Below, piece after piece: positions 34,145 through 47,400 of a stretch of DNA of 64,000 nucleotides. The stretch covers positions 15,084,136 through 15,148,135 of the forward strand of contig NC_083608.1 of the NCBI RefSeq assembly GCF_029168945.1. Direction: 5' to 3'. This DNA comes from Cannabis sativa. Taxonomy: Eukaryota; Streptophyta; Magnoliopsida; Rosales; Cannabaceae. The notes under the pieces were generated by a model, which searched no databases, was not told the DNA's origin, and worked only from the letters and a program-made list of their open reading frames with translations. The position numbers and the translations under genes were made by a program. Every line of letters starts with the position of its first letter. Position 1 is the stretch's first letter.

Positions 34145-36539
34145 TATTAAATAAAAGTCAAGGTATACCAAATACACTAATATCAATTAATATTTGTATT
34201 TTTAAATAAGGAAAAGTTCATGGACAATTAAAAGAAAGAAAAGAATATGAATAAGAGAATTGCAAAGTAGCAATTATTGATTAAAAAATGTTTAAATAAA
34301 TAAGATTAAAACATCTCTATTCAATCGAACTCATTAGTATTTTCACTTAAATTTTAGATGAGCAATTAAACTTTATATTATTATATGCTTAAAATATATA
34401 TATATGCATATATGAAAATTAAGATTAAAACATTATAATCTAATTCAATAAATACTAAATCTAAAATATTGGATAAATTTGAACAATGCAATAGATATAC
34501 ATGAAATACATTTAATATATAGAGCCGATCTAATCCAATATCTAATGGATGTTGGATCGATGACTGAAATTAATTGGATCAGATCTGAATATGCCTAAAT
34601 ATATTGAATATGGCCAGTTGATGCGAAAAATTAGTTCAACAACAAATTGTTATTAAGACTTCGAATTCTTTACACCAGGTTTGATCTAGTCGAATTACAT
34701 TCTCAATCAGTTTACACAATTTTTCTCTCAATTCTCTCGATTAAGTTTAGGTCGCTTGCTTGCTAAGCTCATCAAGTGTGAATTTAAGGGTGTATTTCAA
34801 TAGAGTTTCGACTAGTTTAGTACTGTGATCAAGAATTTTTTTACTTTTTCAATGAGGGGATCTTCTATTTATAGCGAGAAGGAATGCCTACTTCCTTCTA
34901 TTATCTGTTCTAATTTATCCAGGTGCGTTAAATCTTGTTTGTTGCTATCATCGCGCTTCCTCTTTCTTTTTCTGCCTTCAATTAATGTATTTTATGATAT
35001 ATAATTAAGTAAAATAATTATATAAATAATAATTAATGTGTGACAAATTAATGAAATAAAATAAAAAGTACGTATAATTAGAAGCACTTTTCTCATCTAT
35101 ATAGAAGTTGGATAATCATTAATAATTGTTGTTAAACTTTCTATTTAGTTTTATTTACTGTAAATAATAATTTATATGAAAAGAAATTGATGACAAAAGT
35201 ATCGAAAAGTACTTTTTTTTTGTAGTTAACTATAAATCTTATGTGCAAATTTTTTGATGATACTTATTCTCTTTCAACTACTTCAGTTTATTTTTGGGCA
35301 TTTTACAATTTTGTATACATTATTTTAATTCATTACAAAATATGTGCAAAAAAAATTTATTATCATTTTCTCATACATTTTTATATATAATTAAAAACTT
35401 TTTTTTCAATTTCTTTTATAATATATATAGTAATAATTATTGATTATTATATATATAGTAATATTGGCTATGTTTATTTTTATGTTTACAATTATAATAA
35501 AAAACATACCAATAATATAAAATATTTTATATATGTGTTTATTTTATTTTCTATTAATTAAACATACTAATTTAATAAACAAAATAATAATATTCACATA
35601 AGTTTATTATATCACTCTATGTGTGTTATGTTTATTTCTTAGTAATTTTTTTTGAAAATAAATAATATATATATAAAAAATTGTTTATCTTTATCTTTTT
35701 ATTTGTTTATTGTGTCATGTTTATTTTTTCTAATTAAATAATTTTTAGAGTTTATAAAGTTATGTTTGTTTATTTATTTTTTGATGTAAGAATTACGCTT
35801 CAATAAAAAATTCGTTCACTAATTCATTAAAAAGTAATCAATATATAGAAACAATAGAAAAAAAATTTAGTATAGTATAAATTGTCTATGTCTATTTTTA
35901 TATTTACAATTAGAATAAACATACTAATAATATAAAATACTTTGTATATATATATGTTTATTTTGTTTTCTATTTATTAAACATACTAATTTAATAAACA
36001 AAATTATAATATTCAGATATGTTTGTTATATCACTCTATGTGTTATGTTTATTTTTAGTAATTTTAAGTATTGATTTATATTTATATACATTAATGTTTA
36101 TAATTTTTGTATTGTATTTTATTAAAAAAAAATCTTATTAAATTATAATAATTCATACTAAAATAGATAAGAAACATTTATCTTTTAATAAAAAAAATTA
36201 ATTTGTTTATTTTTGTAAAACTGTTTAATTAATTTTACGAAATTGTTTATTTTGAGCTTTAATAAATATAGTTTATTATTTAATGATTAAAATGTATGAT
36301 TTCATCTAATAAGTTTTCAAAATATATAAGATTTTAAAATAATTTTTTTTGCACATTTTTTGTAATTATGTTGTTTTTGGTGTACAAAAAAGCCCTTTAT
36401 TTTTTTATCCTAAAATCAAATTTAGAATAATGCTCTTTATTGCATTTTCTACAAAGAATCATACATCAGTACGTATGCATTTCAATTTGAAACTAGAATT
36501 CAATATGATTTGTACTTAAATATCTTGGTTGTAACATCT
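34145..36539. other. AT-rich intergenic DNA with a weak LTR-like remnant
   Basis: Mostly TTTATT/ATATAT low complexity. Around 34640-34960 a less AT-rich stretch carries a minus-strand TATAAATAG (about 34867-34876) and resembles an LTR promoter region, but no termini or duplication were found. Near 35440-36060 a segment of roughly 500 bp repeats related phrases (TGTTTATTTTATGTTTACAATTA..., ATAAACATACTAATTTAATAAACAAAAT), i.e. a diverged direct duplication. No gene seen. Confidence 0.45.
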
Positions 36540-37470
36540 TGATGAAAGCCCAATGGTTAACTCGAATCATTTCGGATTTTCAGGACGCTTGGGTTTGTAG
36601 CTTAATGAGATCAGGTGAACTCGTCTGGGATGATGAGATTTTGAATGATCTCTTATAAAAGACACTGGTTTGATGACTCAGATAACTCTCTTTGGCGTAT
36701 ACTCTGTGGCGTTTGATCCAAAATCTGGTCTGGCATGCATGTACCAACTGTTTGCCAACAATGAGACAATTATGTACCAAACATGTAGCTGTGAGTTCTT
36801 TGTGTCCTCTCTGCTGCATTGAAGAGGAGTCAATCTTGCATGTCTTGGTAACCTGTAGTGAGTCCTAAGAAGTGTTGTGATGGTACTGAGGTACCTGTAG
36901 GGGCCAGTTTTTTTGACTGGTGCTCGAGTTTTTTCTGCAATAATTCTGCAGAAGCAAATTGTAGAGTTGCAGCAATTTGTTGGGCAGTTTGGGGGGCTAA
37001 GAAAAACTTGGTTTGGAAGGGGAAAGCTTTTGTGAACGGGGACATAGTTGCATTCGCATACCAGTATCTTGATCAATGGAAATGTGCTAAAAAATGTATG
37101 GATTTGTCATGGCCTTTTATTTGGGCCTTTGATTGTGTTAAGCATTGGACTTTGCCACAAGCAAATAGTATCAAGGTTAATGTGAATGCTGCGTTGTTTG
37201 AAGGTGGTAGGAGTTTTGGTTCGGGCATTGTTGCTCGTAATTCTGCTAGTTTGTTGGTGGAGGGTTGGACTAAGCTCTCTTCGGGCCAGGTGGATGTCAT
37301 TGGCGTCTGTGAAGTTCTTAGTTGGTTAAAGGGTCGTAGCTGGACTTATGTTTTCGTCGAAATCGACTCCCTTTGTAGGGTGCAAGCTCTTCAAAGCTCT
37401 ATCAATATAATTTATTTGTTTGGTTTGGTCATTCTAGATTGTAAAGTTTTATTTGCATCTTAAATTAATG
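36540..37470 (+). pseudogene. 5'-truncated L1 LINE fragment (ORF2 C-terminal part)
   Basis: The frame 36858-37463 encodes a C-terminal L1 region: AAICWAVWGAKKNLVWKGKA parallels the ICWAIWNARNAFTWKGK of the full L1 at 30670, and SIKVNVNAALFEGG with GSGIVARN parallels its RNase H-like domain. The first catalytic Asp position reads N (VNVNAA against VNVDGA). Upstream, 36590-36850 resembles earlier ORF2 sequence in other frames. 5' truncation is usual for LINEs. An A-rich tail may lie near 37635. Confidence 0.75.
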
Positions 37471-37932
37471 TTGTTTTTTTTTTGTTAAACAATCAATTAA
37501 TGTAATAGCTCACATGTTTGCTAAAGCTACTAAGATATATCTTTGATTCTCGTTTCAATTTAGAGTCTATTCCAACTAATTTGCTACTTTATTTGGTGAC
37601 ATAACTTAAGATTTAATTAAGTTTAAATTTCCATTAAAAAAAATACATATTATATTTGCATATCAACAATCAAGACATTTAAATAAGTGATTTCATTATT
37701 TCATTATACCTTAATGCCTTGATTTAATTTTTGCTCAAAACTTCAAAGCTTTCCCTTTATGGAGAAAACCTTAAAACACAGTACACCCCCAAACCACTTG
37801 AGCTAGTCTCAAGTTGGGGTATCAAGGCAAAGCCTAGTCATATTTTACATAGCATTAATTCAAGATAACTTGAAATCAGTTGAAGATTTGAGTCGTTTGT
37901 GTTCAGAGATTGAACTACAAAGACTAAGATCA
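37471..37932. other. 3' flank between the L1 fragment and the Tubby-like gene
   Basis: No ORF of note. It probably contains the 3'UTR of the minus-strand Tubby-like gene at its right side. Confidence 0.4.
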
Positions 37933-40919
37933 TTAGACACTGCAACAAAGCTTTGGATCAATAGAAGTGAGGCATATGCAAAATGCTTGGTAACCTGTCA
38001 ATGGATACCTGCAATGCAAAACAAAAATATGATGTATTCGTTAAGACTTTAGAGGCATTTGAGCATTCTTAAGAATATATACTATTTTTATTCCAAAAAA
38101 AAAAAAGAATATATACTATTTTGAATCTTGTATTTTGCAAAAGTTATCAATCGGACCCTTTGTTTATTAAATGACAATTCAAATTTTGTATTTTTCAAAA
38201 TGGTATAAAATAATATCGTGAGCTAATTTTTCATTAAAATAAAACTTAATAATAACCTTACTTGAAAATTTATGGCCAGATTAGTTACATTTTTTTTGTA
38301 TATGTTCGTGCTAATAACATAAAATTTGATTAAAATTGAACTCACGGTATTATTTTATACCAATTTGAAAAATACACGACCCAATTTATCATTTAACAAA
38401 ACAGAAAATCTAATCGGTAACTTTTCAAAAATACAAAGTCCTGATATTTTCTCTAGCATTTAATTAACCATGCATAAAATGTTTTAACAAAACCTTAATT
38501 CACGCAGATCATTACCTATAATCCATCACATATTTCGATTTTTCCACTCTTCCAAGCTGCAGTATTGTCTGCTTTCCCCTCTCCTGAGTAAACCATACAA
38601 TGTAAGTAAGCATAATTCCAAGCCAAAGATGTCTCATTTCAACATCATTTTTTAACACATCCTACTTGAGCTAGTCTATGCAAAAAATATGCATGTTTTC
38701 GAAAGTAACACTCGAGTCATACCTCTAGAGTTAGCTGGAAATTCTTTACTGAGCTTTGGATTTTAAGACCAGCTCTTCCCCTATCTCTGTAATCTAACTC
38801 ATACTGCCTTGAAATCTGATTCAACATATGAAAAATATATGCCATGAGAAACATTTTTAAACAATTATTGTGTGTTGAGAAAATAAAGTTCCCCAAATTC
38901 TTACTTTGTTGTACTGTGGAACCTTCGAGACTAACCGATGAACTTTATCCTTCTTCCCTTCCCAGTCCATTGGCAATCCCTTAATGTGTTGAACCTGATA
39001 CAAAAAGAATTTAAGTTAGCACAAAAATTTACTTACAGAATCAGAAAACAATTTAGTATAACAAAGAAGTGGTTGAAAAACCTGAGTATTATTAGTGTTC
39101 TTTAGCTGCATTGATTGGTGTTTAGGTATGTATGCCCTTAAGCTTCTGTAACTTCCAGTCCAAGTGGTGATTGTAGGTAAAAATCTGCATGTAGAAGGAA
39201 TGACCATAAGAACTAGAAGTGATAACAAAGACAAACTCAACACGAAAATGCAGATGAGCTCACCCTACAACAGCGATAAGCGATTTAGACTGTTTGTTGG
39301 GAGAATTCAGACAAGTACTGCCCTGCATTGATTAACATAATGCTTTTAAGTTAATGATAAAGATAACAAAAATGTCTACATTCAACTTGAAAAGTACAAA
39401 ACTTCAAATGCAAGAAGTTTAACCTGATCCCATATATGATATTTTGAACCCATCAAGTTAGCAGTAACAGTTCCAAGTAAGCTACCATCAGAAGTAGATG
39501 TTAATCCCTGCACACTCTGAGCAATAGTAAACTCAGTTTTCCCTTTTCGCCGTTTACAATGAGCAACAGCCAGTTTCCTATCCTGTCTTCCTCGACCTTC
39601 CTGCGATCTCAAATTTCAAATATAAATATAAATATAGCACCTATTTCTCTAGAAATCATAGTTTAAAGGTGTTGATTCTGAAATATAAATGTAGCTTTTG
39701 AGGAAATACTGAAACAATACAATCCCACCATTCAAAAGAAGCAGCATAAGACTGGTTTTCTAGTAATTTGATTATTAAAAAGTGGTGAAAATCATCAATG
39801 GTTTAGCATTACTCCTTAACAACCTTTACTACATATTGTTCCCATATGGAAGAAACCAAAATAATAAGCCATTAAGCATTAAAAATCACCTTTCAATTTC
39901 TAATTCTTAAAAAACAAACAAGTGGTTGAGCATCATCAATAATAAAACCACAGCACATGAAAACGTGTAATGTTAGGCACAAGTGCCAAATATAATTATT
40001 AATTACTATTTGATCAATCTTTTCTAGATGGTATTTTCTTAATAGAAATCCTAAAATATAGGTCCTAATGAAAAAACCCAATCTCCAAAGTCAAAACATT
40101 TATATGAATATGATAGTACATTGACTATTTGAAATTACCCCAATATTTTACAGTTGAAATAAGAAAACAAAACAGAAAAATCTTACATTGGTATACAGAG
40201 AATACAAAGTCCCCCCATGAAATCCATCTGGTGATGCTTCCTTAACAATAACACAAGTACACCTTCCTATATCCATAGGCAATGGTCTGCACATTAATGA
40301 CCTGAAACAACAACCAATAAAACACCCAATTCATATCTCATTCAAAGAAAAATCATTTTTTTCTTCTTACACTTTTTGTATATTTATTAAAAGAAAAAAA
40401 AGCCACTAACTTATTAGGGAGAGTAGACCAAGAAGAAGCAGGAGCAGCCTCAGAATCAGAATAATCCCATATCTTCAAAGAACTAGAGTGTTCTGACTCA
40501 CTAGGCTCCCATGTTTTAAAAGCACCAAAAGACTTGTCAGGCTCATTCATTTGCATACAAAACTGAAGCGAAGATGGTTTGAAAGGCTTACAGCCAGTCG
40601 AAAGTGATTTCATATTACTCAAAGTCAAATTCTTTGGAGCCCCAAAAGAGTCAGAAGAAGACCCATTTACAATACCAACTACATTTTCCTTATCATCGCT
40701 TTCTTCTTCCTGCTTCTTCTTCTTCTTAGTATTATTATTGTCGTTTGAGATTGATGGGGTTTGCTGAATATTGTCGTTTATGGGAGCTAAAGGGAAAGAC
40801 CGTCCTCCTTCGCTACTGCTACGATTATGACGAAGCTCGTCGAGTAAAAGAGGGTTGTCGTAAAGGGAGTTGTATGATGTTTGTCTAGGAAATGAAGATT
40901 TTTTACACCCAGAAATCAT
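37933..40919 (-). CDS. Tubby-like protein, TLP8 type (no F-box)
   Basis: Nine exons on the minus strand: 40411-40919, 40187-40301, 39424-39600, 39264-39322, 39082-39184, 38905-38994, 38723-38815, 38516-38583, 37933-38008; all introns are GT-AG and the frame is open, giving 429 aa. The N-terminal ~165 residues are low-complexity (Asn/Ser/Lys-rich) without an F-box. The tubby domain follows: CTCVIVKEA, GGTLYSLYTN, RKLAVAHCKRRKGKTEFTI, LLGTVTANLMGSKYHIWDQ, VKNFQL, ILQLGRV and the C-terminal YPLTGYQAFCICLTSID. Tubby domains bind phosphoinositides at the plasma membrane; most plant members carry an F-box, whereas Arabidopsis TLP8 lacks it, matching this gene. The last exon is far from exon 8 (507-bp intron holding a MITE) and is easily missed: reading through exon 8 gives an early stop. 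The start at 40919 is the first ATG of the frame. Confidence 0.9.
38122..38447. mobile_element. palindromic MITE in the last intron of the Tubby-like gene
   Basis: The left arm (TTGTATTTTGCAAAAGTTA..., TTTTTCAAAATGGTATAAAATAATA) is matched in reverse complement at the right end (TTGTATTTTTGAAAAGTTA..., TTTTTCAAATTGGTATAAAATAATA). Arms are about 100-120 bp and imperfect. No ORF. The exact borders and target duplication are not clear. Confidence 0.6.
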
Positions 40920-43586
40920 GGTGGGAAAAATTGGGTTGTTTGGAATGAGAAAGATTGGATTTTGATTAATGGGTTATGGTCATTTTGTAGGATAATTAGT
41001 CTTTGGGAAAGAAAATGATAGATTTAGTAGGAGAAGTATAGAAGTACATGTACATGAGTTTTTGGTGGTGTAACTAATATATATGGTAATGTTTGAATTT
41101 GAAAAATGAAGAACAAAAAAAAACATGGGAAAGTGTGTGTGATTAGGTTAGGTGGAAAATATGGGAGTAACGGTAAACTATTGGAAGCTTTTTTTTTTTT
41201 TTTTGAAGTTATTGGGAACTTGTTTGTTTTGGCCTTTTGTACATTTGTGAATGTGTTTGTGTGTGGCATTGGTGGAGGAATTTAAAAATAAGAAGAGGTA
41301 TTTTTTAATGTATTTCTTTACTAGGGGAAAAAGATATATTTTTGAAAAGCGGGAAACATATTTGAAATTTAGTATATTATTAGTTTTGGATTATTGTACA
41401 ATTTTGTTTTGTTTGTTTGTCTATAACAGTTTGTGGTTGTACTATAAAAATAAAATTGGGGTCAAGTCAAGACAAAGCAGAGGACATGTGTTTAAACTCA
41501 CTTGAGACAATTGCCTTATTCTTTTTTCTTTTTGAAAAAATATATTTATATGTTTTTTTTTTTGTGTTTGCTAACTCTATAGACTATAATCAGTAGATAC
41601 AATAGGAACAATTACAAAACAAAATCTTATATATATATATAAATACATGAAATAACTGGATTAAAATAATACTCACCGGATACAATGTTCTTCTTCATCT
41701 ATGGTTGACTATGCCACTTGCTAGTTGTAAAGCTTCATTGGATACTCTGCTACCCATATGCCACCATGTATGTTGTATAAAGCCACTTTCAAATGATCTT
41801 AATTTTCAGTCAATTCATGTCAAAAAAGAAAAAAGACAGATTTTTTGTGGTTGTACATTGAACTCAACTCGTCGATAACAGTGATAAAGCTTATTGGTGG
41901 GTGGCAATTAGTGTTTATGGTCGTAATTCTGTTATGTTGAGACCCATATATATTCCATATGTTTATTAATCATGCCTAAAAATAAACGCATTTTTTTTAA
42001 AAAAAAAAATCATGCCAAAAAATAATTACCGAACACGATTTATAACAAGTTGACACGACACGATCCGTGTAACCTGTTTATATAAACATGATAACTAATA
42101 ACACGTTATGACATATCAACACGCTTATGATTCATTTATGACTGCTAAATAGGTCATTAACGGGTTAGTTTTGTATTAACCGTGTCAACCCCAAACACGA
42201 TTCAACCTGTTTATTAAATGGGTTAAACGATTCAACTCGAACACAGTCCGAATTCATTTAAGACAAACCTAAAGCCACTTCGTGCGAGCTTCGAGTCATA
42301 TTATCGCGTCTGGTCTGTTTTGCTAATCCTGTACAGGGTTGATTTTTTTTCTTTTTTCAAAAAAATAAAATACAATTATTTAGGTTCAATTTTGTTTGTG
42401 ATTCAGAAATTTTGTTTTTGAAAAAAGTGAATTTGAAGCAAAAATTAAATTTATGTGAAATTAATTTTTAAAAATTTATTTGGTTGTAATGTTACTTTAT
42501 TATTTTTAAGTATTTTTTACAAAATAATTTAAGTTTTTCATTCAACAAAGAATCAAAGGACAAAGTCTATTATAAAGTTCAATGATAAACAAAAGCAAAT
42601 CAATACCAATAAGAGCGAGTAAATGGCAACAAGGCTAATAGACCGATCAATCGAGGCACAAACGTCCATCGTAGTCATACTCATTTTCAAGTACCATACT
42701 ACTATTGATGGAAGGTAAAGAACTAAAACAAGAATACAAACCCTCAGATCTACTCTAACAAGAAAAAATTCATTACTGGACTAATAAACTAAATCAAAAC
42801 AACAACATAAAACATTAAATCTAAAAATAGATCTAAGATAAAACAACAACAAAATATAAAAACAGGACCATAAATACCACACCAACAGGGGAGAAAGAGT
42901 CAACCCACCACCAACAAGCTCTCTGCGCCGGAGGGAATGTGAAACCCAACCATCCCTCCATCTCAACCCATCTCTGAGCTTTAAAAGAAAAGGCAAAGGG
43001 CCAAAAATAGCAAAAACAACCGAGCAAAGACGACTAACACTGTTGGAGGCCTTTCGGTGCTTCCTCTGGATCTCAACCGTTGTAGACCACAAGGTCCCAA
43101 AAAGCTCGACCTCCCCTCAATGGCGACTTCAAAAATATTAATATAATTTATTTTTCTTAATGAATTTATTCATTAATAAGAAAAAAAAAAGATAAATACT
43201 TGCGGACACATAAAATAGCTAGAGAGAATTTTAGTCCCTCACATTTTTATATTTTAGCATTTATAGTATATTTTATTATTGATTTATGAATATATGGTAT
43301 TATAATTTTAATAAGAAAAAGAATAATTGAAAATACTTAAATAATATTATTTTTTTTATATAAACTACAAAAGTAAATTATATTTTAAAATTTATTTTTA
43401 ATTTATGTTTCGCGGCGAACTTATGAAAATTTACCATCGTTGATACAAAATTTAAATAATCAATAAATATATATTTAAAAAATTATTAAAATTGTGCATT
43501 GGAACAAATTGTAAATAATAGATCAAATATAACACAAACTCATTTTTTTTGTGCCAAATTTAGCACAAATTTTAAATATTCGATTG
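40920..43586. other. intergenic region between the Tubby-like gene and the Tekay element
   Basis: It starts with the Tubby-like promoter and leader (minus), then AT-rich DNA. At 42010-42330 a moderately GC-rich stretch repeats phrases such as AACACGA and GGGTTA and resembles dispersed plant repeats, but I cannot name it. At 42770-43110 another GC-richer stretch gives a minus-strand frame of about 100 residues without recognisable domain. No supported gene. Confidence 0.45.
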
Positions 43587-43591
43587 AAGAT

Positions 43592-45836
43592 TGTAAAGCC
43601 CGCTTAGTTAATTTGGAAATTAGCAGCTGTTTATGTTTTTATGAAATTATTTATAGCTATTTAAATAATTTATTACTGTTATTTACGGAATTCCAGAATG
43701 CATGATCATGTCATCAGTAGTTTTATTTCGCATTTCCGGTGTCCGGTATTTTGGAACTCGGCGTTTGGCTCAGTAGAAATCACAACTTAGTATGTTAGTA
43801 TTTTGGGGACGGGTTTTAGACATTGGGAATGTCGGGAATGGCCGGGAATTTAGAATGTCCCAAAAATACCCCTTTAGTATGATTTTCATGATTTTATGGT
43901 GGAAGGGCAAAATGGTCTTTTTGTCCCATTAGTGTTTTGTCTTATGTGAGCTTTTTATTTGAAAAATTAAATGTTAAATGTTTATTTTTATTTGTTAATT
44001 GTTGGCTGAATAAAATGGTATTATATGACCTTTATTTCATTTGTTTTTCACACTTAGTAAAAATTAGAAAAAAAAAACCTTGAAATCAAAGAGAATTTTT
44101 CTCTCTTTCTCTCTCTCTATTTCGGCTTGGTGTGAGCTGCTAGGGCTGGGGGATTTTCTCTTCAATTCAATCCTTTTTCCACCATTTTAAGTGTGATTCA
44201 ATTGTAGGTAAGATCCTTGAACTTATCCTTCTATGTTTTCTTGGATTTTTGATAAAAAGATGAGTAAATGCATGTTGTTTTGGATGTTGTTGCTGCTGCT
44301 TTCTGTGGTTATTTTATGTGGATTAAAGCATGTTTAATTGATGATAATTGAGTTGTTTGAAAGCATGTTAGTTAGGTTGTTCAAGCTTTGAGTTTTCTAT
44401 GCAAAAATGTGATTTTTGAAGGAAAATGTTGTGATTATGTTCTGTGATGTTGCTGGATGTTCTTGTTAGTTTGCAGAGGTGATATTATGCTTAGTTATGT
44501 AGAATTAAGTTGGTTTGCATGCTTGTTTAGGTGGTTTGCTCAAGTTTGAGTTTGGAACTCAAAGCTTGAGCTCCAATGGCAAATTTTGTATCTGTGGTTT
44601 CTGGGTAGGTTTGATGCCTTGGATATGTTATTTGGGACATATAGAGCAGGTCTGGAAAGTTTGGGACCAATTGGGGTTAAATTGGTCGAGTTATGAAATT
44701 TTATGGTTGCTGCCTGCGAGGAACCGGAATTCGATTGTGCATCCGGAATTCGGATGGGGTTCGAAAATTCCCGAGCCGGAATTCGGTTGGGCAAACCTAT
44801 GCAGGTTGGGGAATTTTTCCGAACCCTAGTTTTCCTCGTTTTTAGGTTTTTAGGGGTATTGCCATGCTTTTTATCGATAGGGAAACTTTTAGTTTCAAGT
44901 TTTAGTCCCCGGGAAGTGATTTAGCGTGTCACTTATAGCGTTGTGATTTTTATGGTTTAGGAGCCGATGTCCGCCGTTCGGCTTCGAGTTCCGGTCGGGT
45001 TGGCCGGCACACCAGAAATCGGAATCCAGGTAAGATTAGTATAACAGTATGCATATGTAGATTACATGTTTAGCGTGCATGTAGGAAGCCTGCTAGATTA
45101 CATTAGATATGTATTTAGGCTTCGAACCATCCAACCTGTCACGTCGGTACGAGGCCGGAGTATGACCAAGCCGGAGTATGACCGGTTCGACCGATCAGCC
45201 GACACTTGGTTGGTGGTTCGGGCTATTGACCTATCCCGTCGGTACAGCCGGAGTATGACCGGCGGCGGAGTATGACCAGGTTCGACCGATCAGGAGGATA
45301 CTTGTCAATAGTACCGTCCCCTGAACGTTCAAAACTCAGTACCATGTTGGACATGGCAGTAGTGCTCAGTACCATGTTGGACATGGCAGTAGCGGGGCTC
45401 AGTATCGTGTTGGACACGGCAGTCAGTTTCATGTATGATATTATTATGCTTTTCTTACTGAGTCTGTCGACTCACAGTTTATGTTCATGTGTAGGTAAAG
45501 GCAAGGCTATAGCTGATGGACCGTGAGCGAGCTTATGAGATTGTACATGTCGGGGCGGTTAGGCCTGGAGCGTACGATCCTCGGGGCAAAGACGGCTGAG
45601 ATTTTTGTAACTGTCGTTAGACGACTTTCATTTTGATGTAAAAGTTAATCAGTTAAAACTTTTGTAAATATTTTATAAATCGGGATCCCGAGACTTTTGT
45701 AAAATGGTTTATAAGTTTAATGAAAAAAGCAAAATTTTAATTAATCACGTTTTTCCATAAACCTCGTTGATTAGCAACGAGCTGTACAGTACGTTTAAAA
45801 ATCACGTAATACGCCTAAGATAGTTAGGGTGTTACA
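43592..45836 (+). repeat. 5' LTR of the Tekay element
   Basis: 2245 bp, TGTAAAGCCC...GTGTTACA. It differs from the 3' LTR by small changes, for example near 43624, 44288-44305, 44735-44800 and 45140-45290. Open frames inside it are not genes. Confidence 0.93.
45145..45423 (+). repeat. short tandem repeats in the 5' LTR
   Basis: CCGGAGTATGACC units alternate with GGTTCGACCGATCAG (45165-45297). A 30-34-bp unit CTCAGTACCATGTTGGACATGGCAGTAG then occurs three times (45335-45423). The 3' LTR (52365-52630) has the same repeats with differences. Confidence 0.85.
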
Positions 45837-45839
45837 ATT

Positions 45840-45851
45840 TGGTATCAGAGC
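45840..45851 (+). other. primer-binding site of the Tekay element
   Basis: TGGTATCAGAGC, 3 nt after the 5' LTR, complementary to the 3' end of initiator tRNA-Met. Confidence 0.93.
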
Positions 45852-46118
45852 CGCCAGGTTGTCTTCCGAAGATCGTCACGACATGTACAATCATCATCAG
45901 CAGTTAGCTCGGTTCACGGTTCAGTAAGCCTTTATTGCTTTAGTAGTTTATTTTATTCAGTTATGAAAAAGAAAAGCCTGTTAGGAAGCATGTTAGTAGC
46001 CTGATAGTAGAATAGGCGCATGTTTCATTTCTAATTTCCAAATTAAGCGGCATTAGTAAGCTCGCCTTGAATACGACCTGATATGCCAACTCTTGGTTTC
46101 GCAGGCGGTTCTAACTAG

Positions 46119-47400
46119 ATGGACGCCAGGCGGACTACCAGGAGTCAGGGCAACTCCGTAGGGTCGAATCAGGGACAGGGAGCTCAGTTTCCCCCACCTG
46201 CCAGGGGCCGAGGTAGAGGTCCCCGAGGCAGGGCTCGTGGCCGGGGTGATGAGAACCCGCCACAGGCTGCCCCGGGCTCCCCGGCCGATCGGGAGTCCCG
46301 GGTGGGAGTTGCGGTTTGCGGAGATGCAAGCCGGATCGAAGAACAAGACCTCGAGATCCAGGAGGTTGAGACAGCAGGGTGCTCCTGCCGTTCCAGTGCC
46401 AGTAGTTCCAGTGGCACCGCCTCGCCGCCTGTGCCGAGATGGTAGTGGCGGCCCATAGATTGGAACCTTTGTATGAGCGGTTCCGGAAGCAAGCCCCTCC
46501 GGTATTCCTGGGAGGTCCAGATGTATCGAAAGTCGAGCAGTGGCTGACAGTGATTACCAGAATTCTGAATTTCATGGGTGTCACCGGTAATGACAGAGTG
46601 GTGTGCGCCACATTTCAGTTCCAGGAGGACGCCCTGGTATGGTGGGACATGGTGTCACAGATTCACGATGTCACCACCATGACCTGGGAAAGGTTTCAGG
46701 AACTCTTCAACGCGAAATACTATAATGAGGCGGTCAGAAGCGCCAAGAGGAAAGAGTTCGTTCACCTGACCCAGCGGGAGAACATGAGCGTCACTGAGTA
46801 TACTACTCAGTTTGATCGGTTGGCGAGGTTAGCCTCGGGAATTGTGCCGACCGACTTCAGCAGAAAGGAGAAGTATCTGGACGGGTTGAATCCCAAGATC
46901 AGGCATGACCTGATGATTACCACCAACGACAGCACCACCTATGCTCAGATGGTGGAGAAGGCACTGCGAGCTGAGGGCGCAGTGGGGTGCATGTCAGATT
47001 CAGTCAGTACTCCGGTTGGTGGCGGGGCTCCTACCCCTCCTGCATCAGGCTTTAGCAGGGGGAGTAGTGGTTCGGCCATTGATCAGAGGAAGAGGGCACC
47101 CACTGCTTCCGGCGGCTCGAGTCAGAACAAGAGGTTCTGGGGAACCGCAACGAGAGGGAGTCGTCCTGGTGGTAATGAGACCCGATTCTCCTATCCCGAG
47201 TGCCCTAGTTGCAAGAGGCACCATCGGGGTGAGTGCAAGGGTCAGGGATGCTTTCATTGTGGCATGCCCGAACACTTCAAGAGGGAATGTCCCCAGCTCC
47301 GGCCAGAGGCACCGAGAGCTCCAGCGATACCCACTCCAGCCAGGGTGTTCGCTATCACGCAGCCGATGCGGATGCCGGCCCATCAGTTGTTACAGGTCAG
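46119..47400 (+). pseudogene. Tekay gag, frameshifted
   Basis: It begins at 46119 (MDARRTTRSQG) with a Gly/Arg-rich region (RGRGRGPRGRARGRG). Between about 46300 and 46440 the frame shifts more than once. From 46439 the capsid-like Retrotrans_gag region is open (EPLYERFRKQAPPVF, VEQWLTVITRIL, ALVWWDMV, RFQELFNAKYY, EFVHLTQRENMSVTEY). A CCHC zinc knuckle CFHCGMPEHFKREC follows near 47250, preceded by CPSCKRHHRGEC. Another shift near 47355 separates gag from the protease frame. Gag proteins form the particle; this copy cannot make one continuously. Confidence 0.88.

Noticed and set aside
34640..34960. Possible LTR with minus-strand TATA
   Set aside because: No TG/CA termini, PBS, PPT or target duplication could be found, so it is mentioned only as a relic.
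38512..38583. Stop codon in Tubby-like exon 8 taken as the gene end
   Set aside because: The TAA overlaps a GTAATG donor and a further exon at 37933-38008 completes the conserved C-terminus.
40353..40919. Single-exon reading of the Tubby-like first exon to 40353
   Set aside because: It runs through a good GTTAGT donor at 40410; the spliced model continues the tubby domain in frame.
42781..43092. Minus-strand frame of 103 codons
   Set aside because: No domain, no intron or neighbour support; could be a decayed repeat fragment.
44515..45526. Open frames of 70-105 codons, repeated at 51721-52523
   Set aside because: They lie wholly within the Tekay LTRs and recur because the LTR does; no protein similarity.
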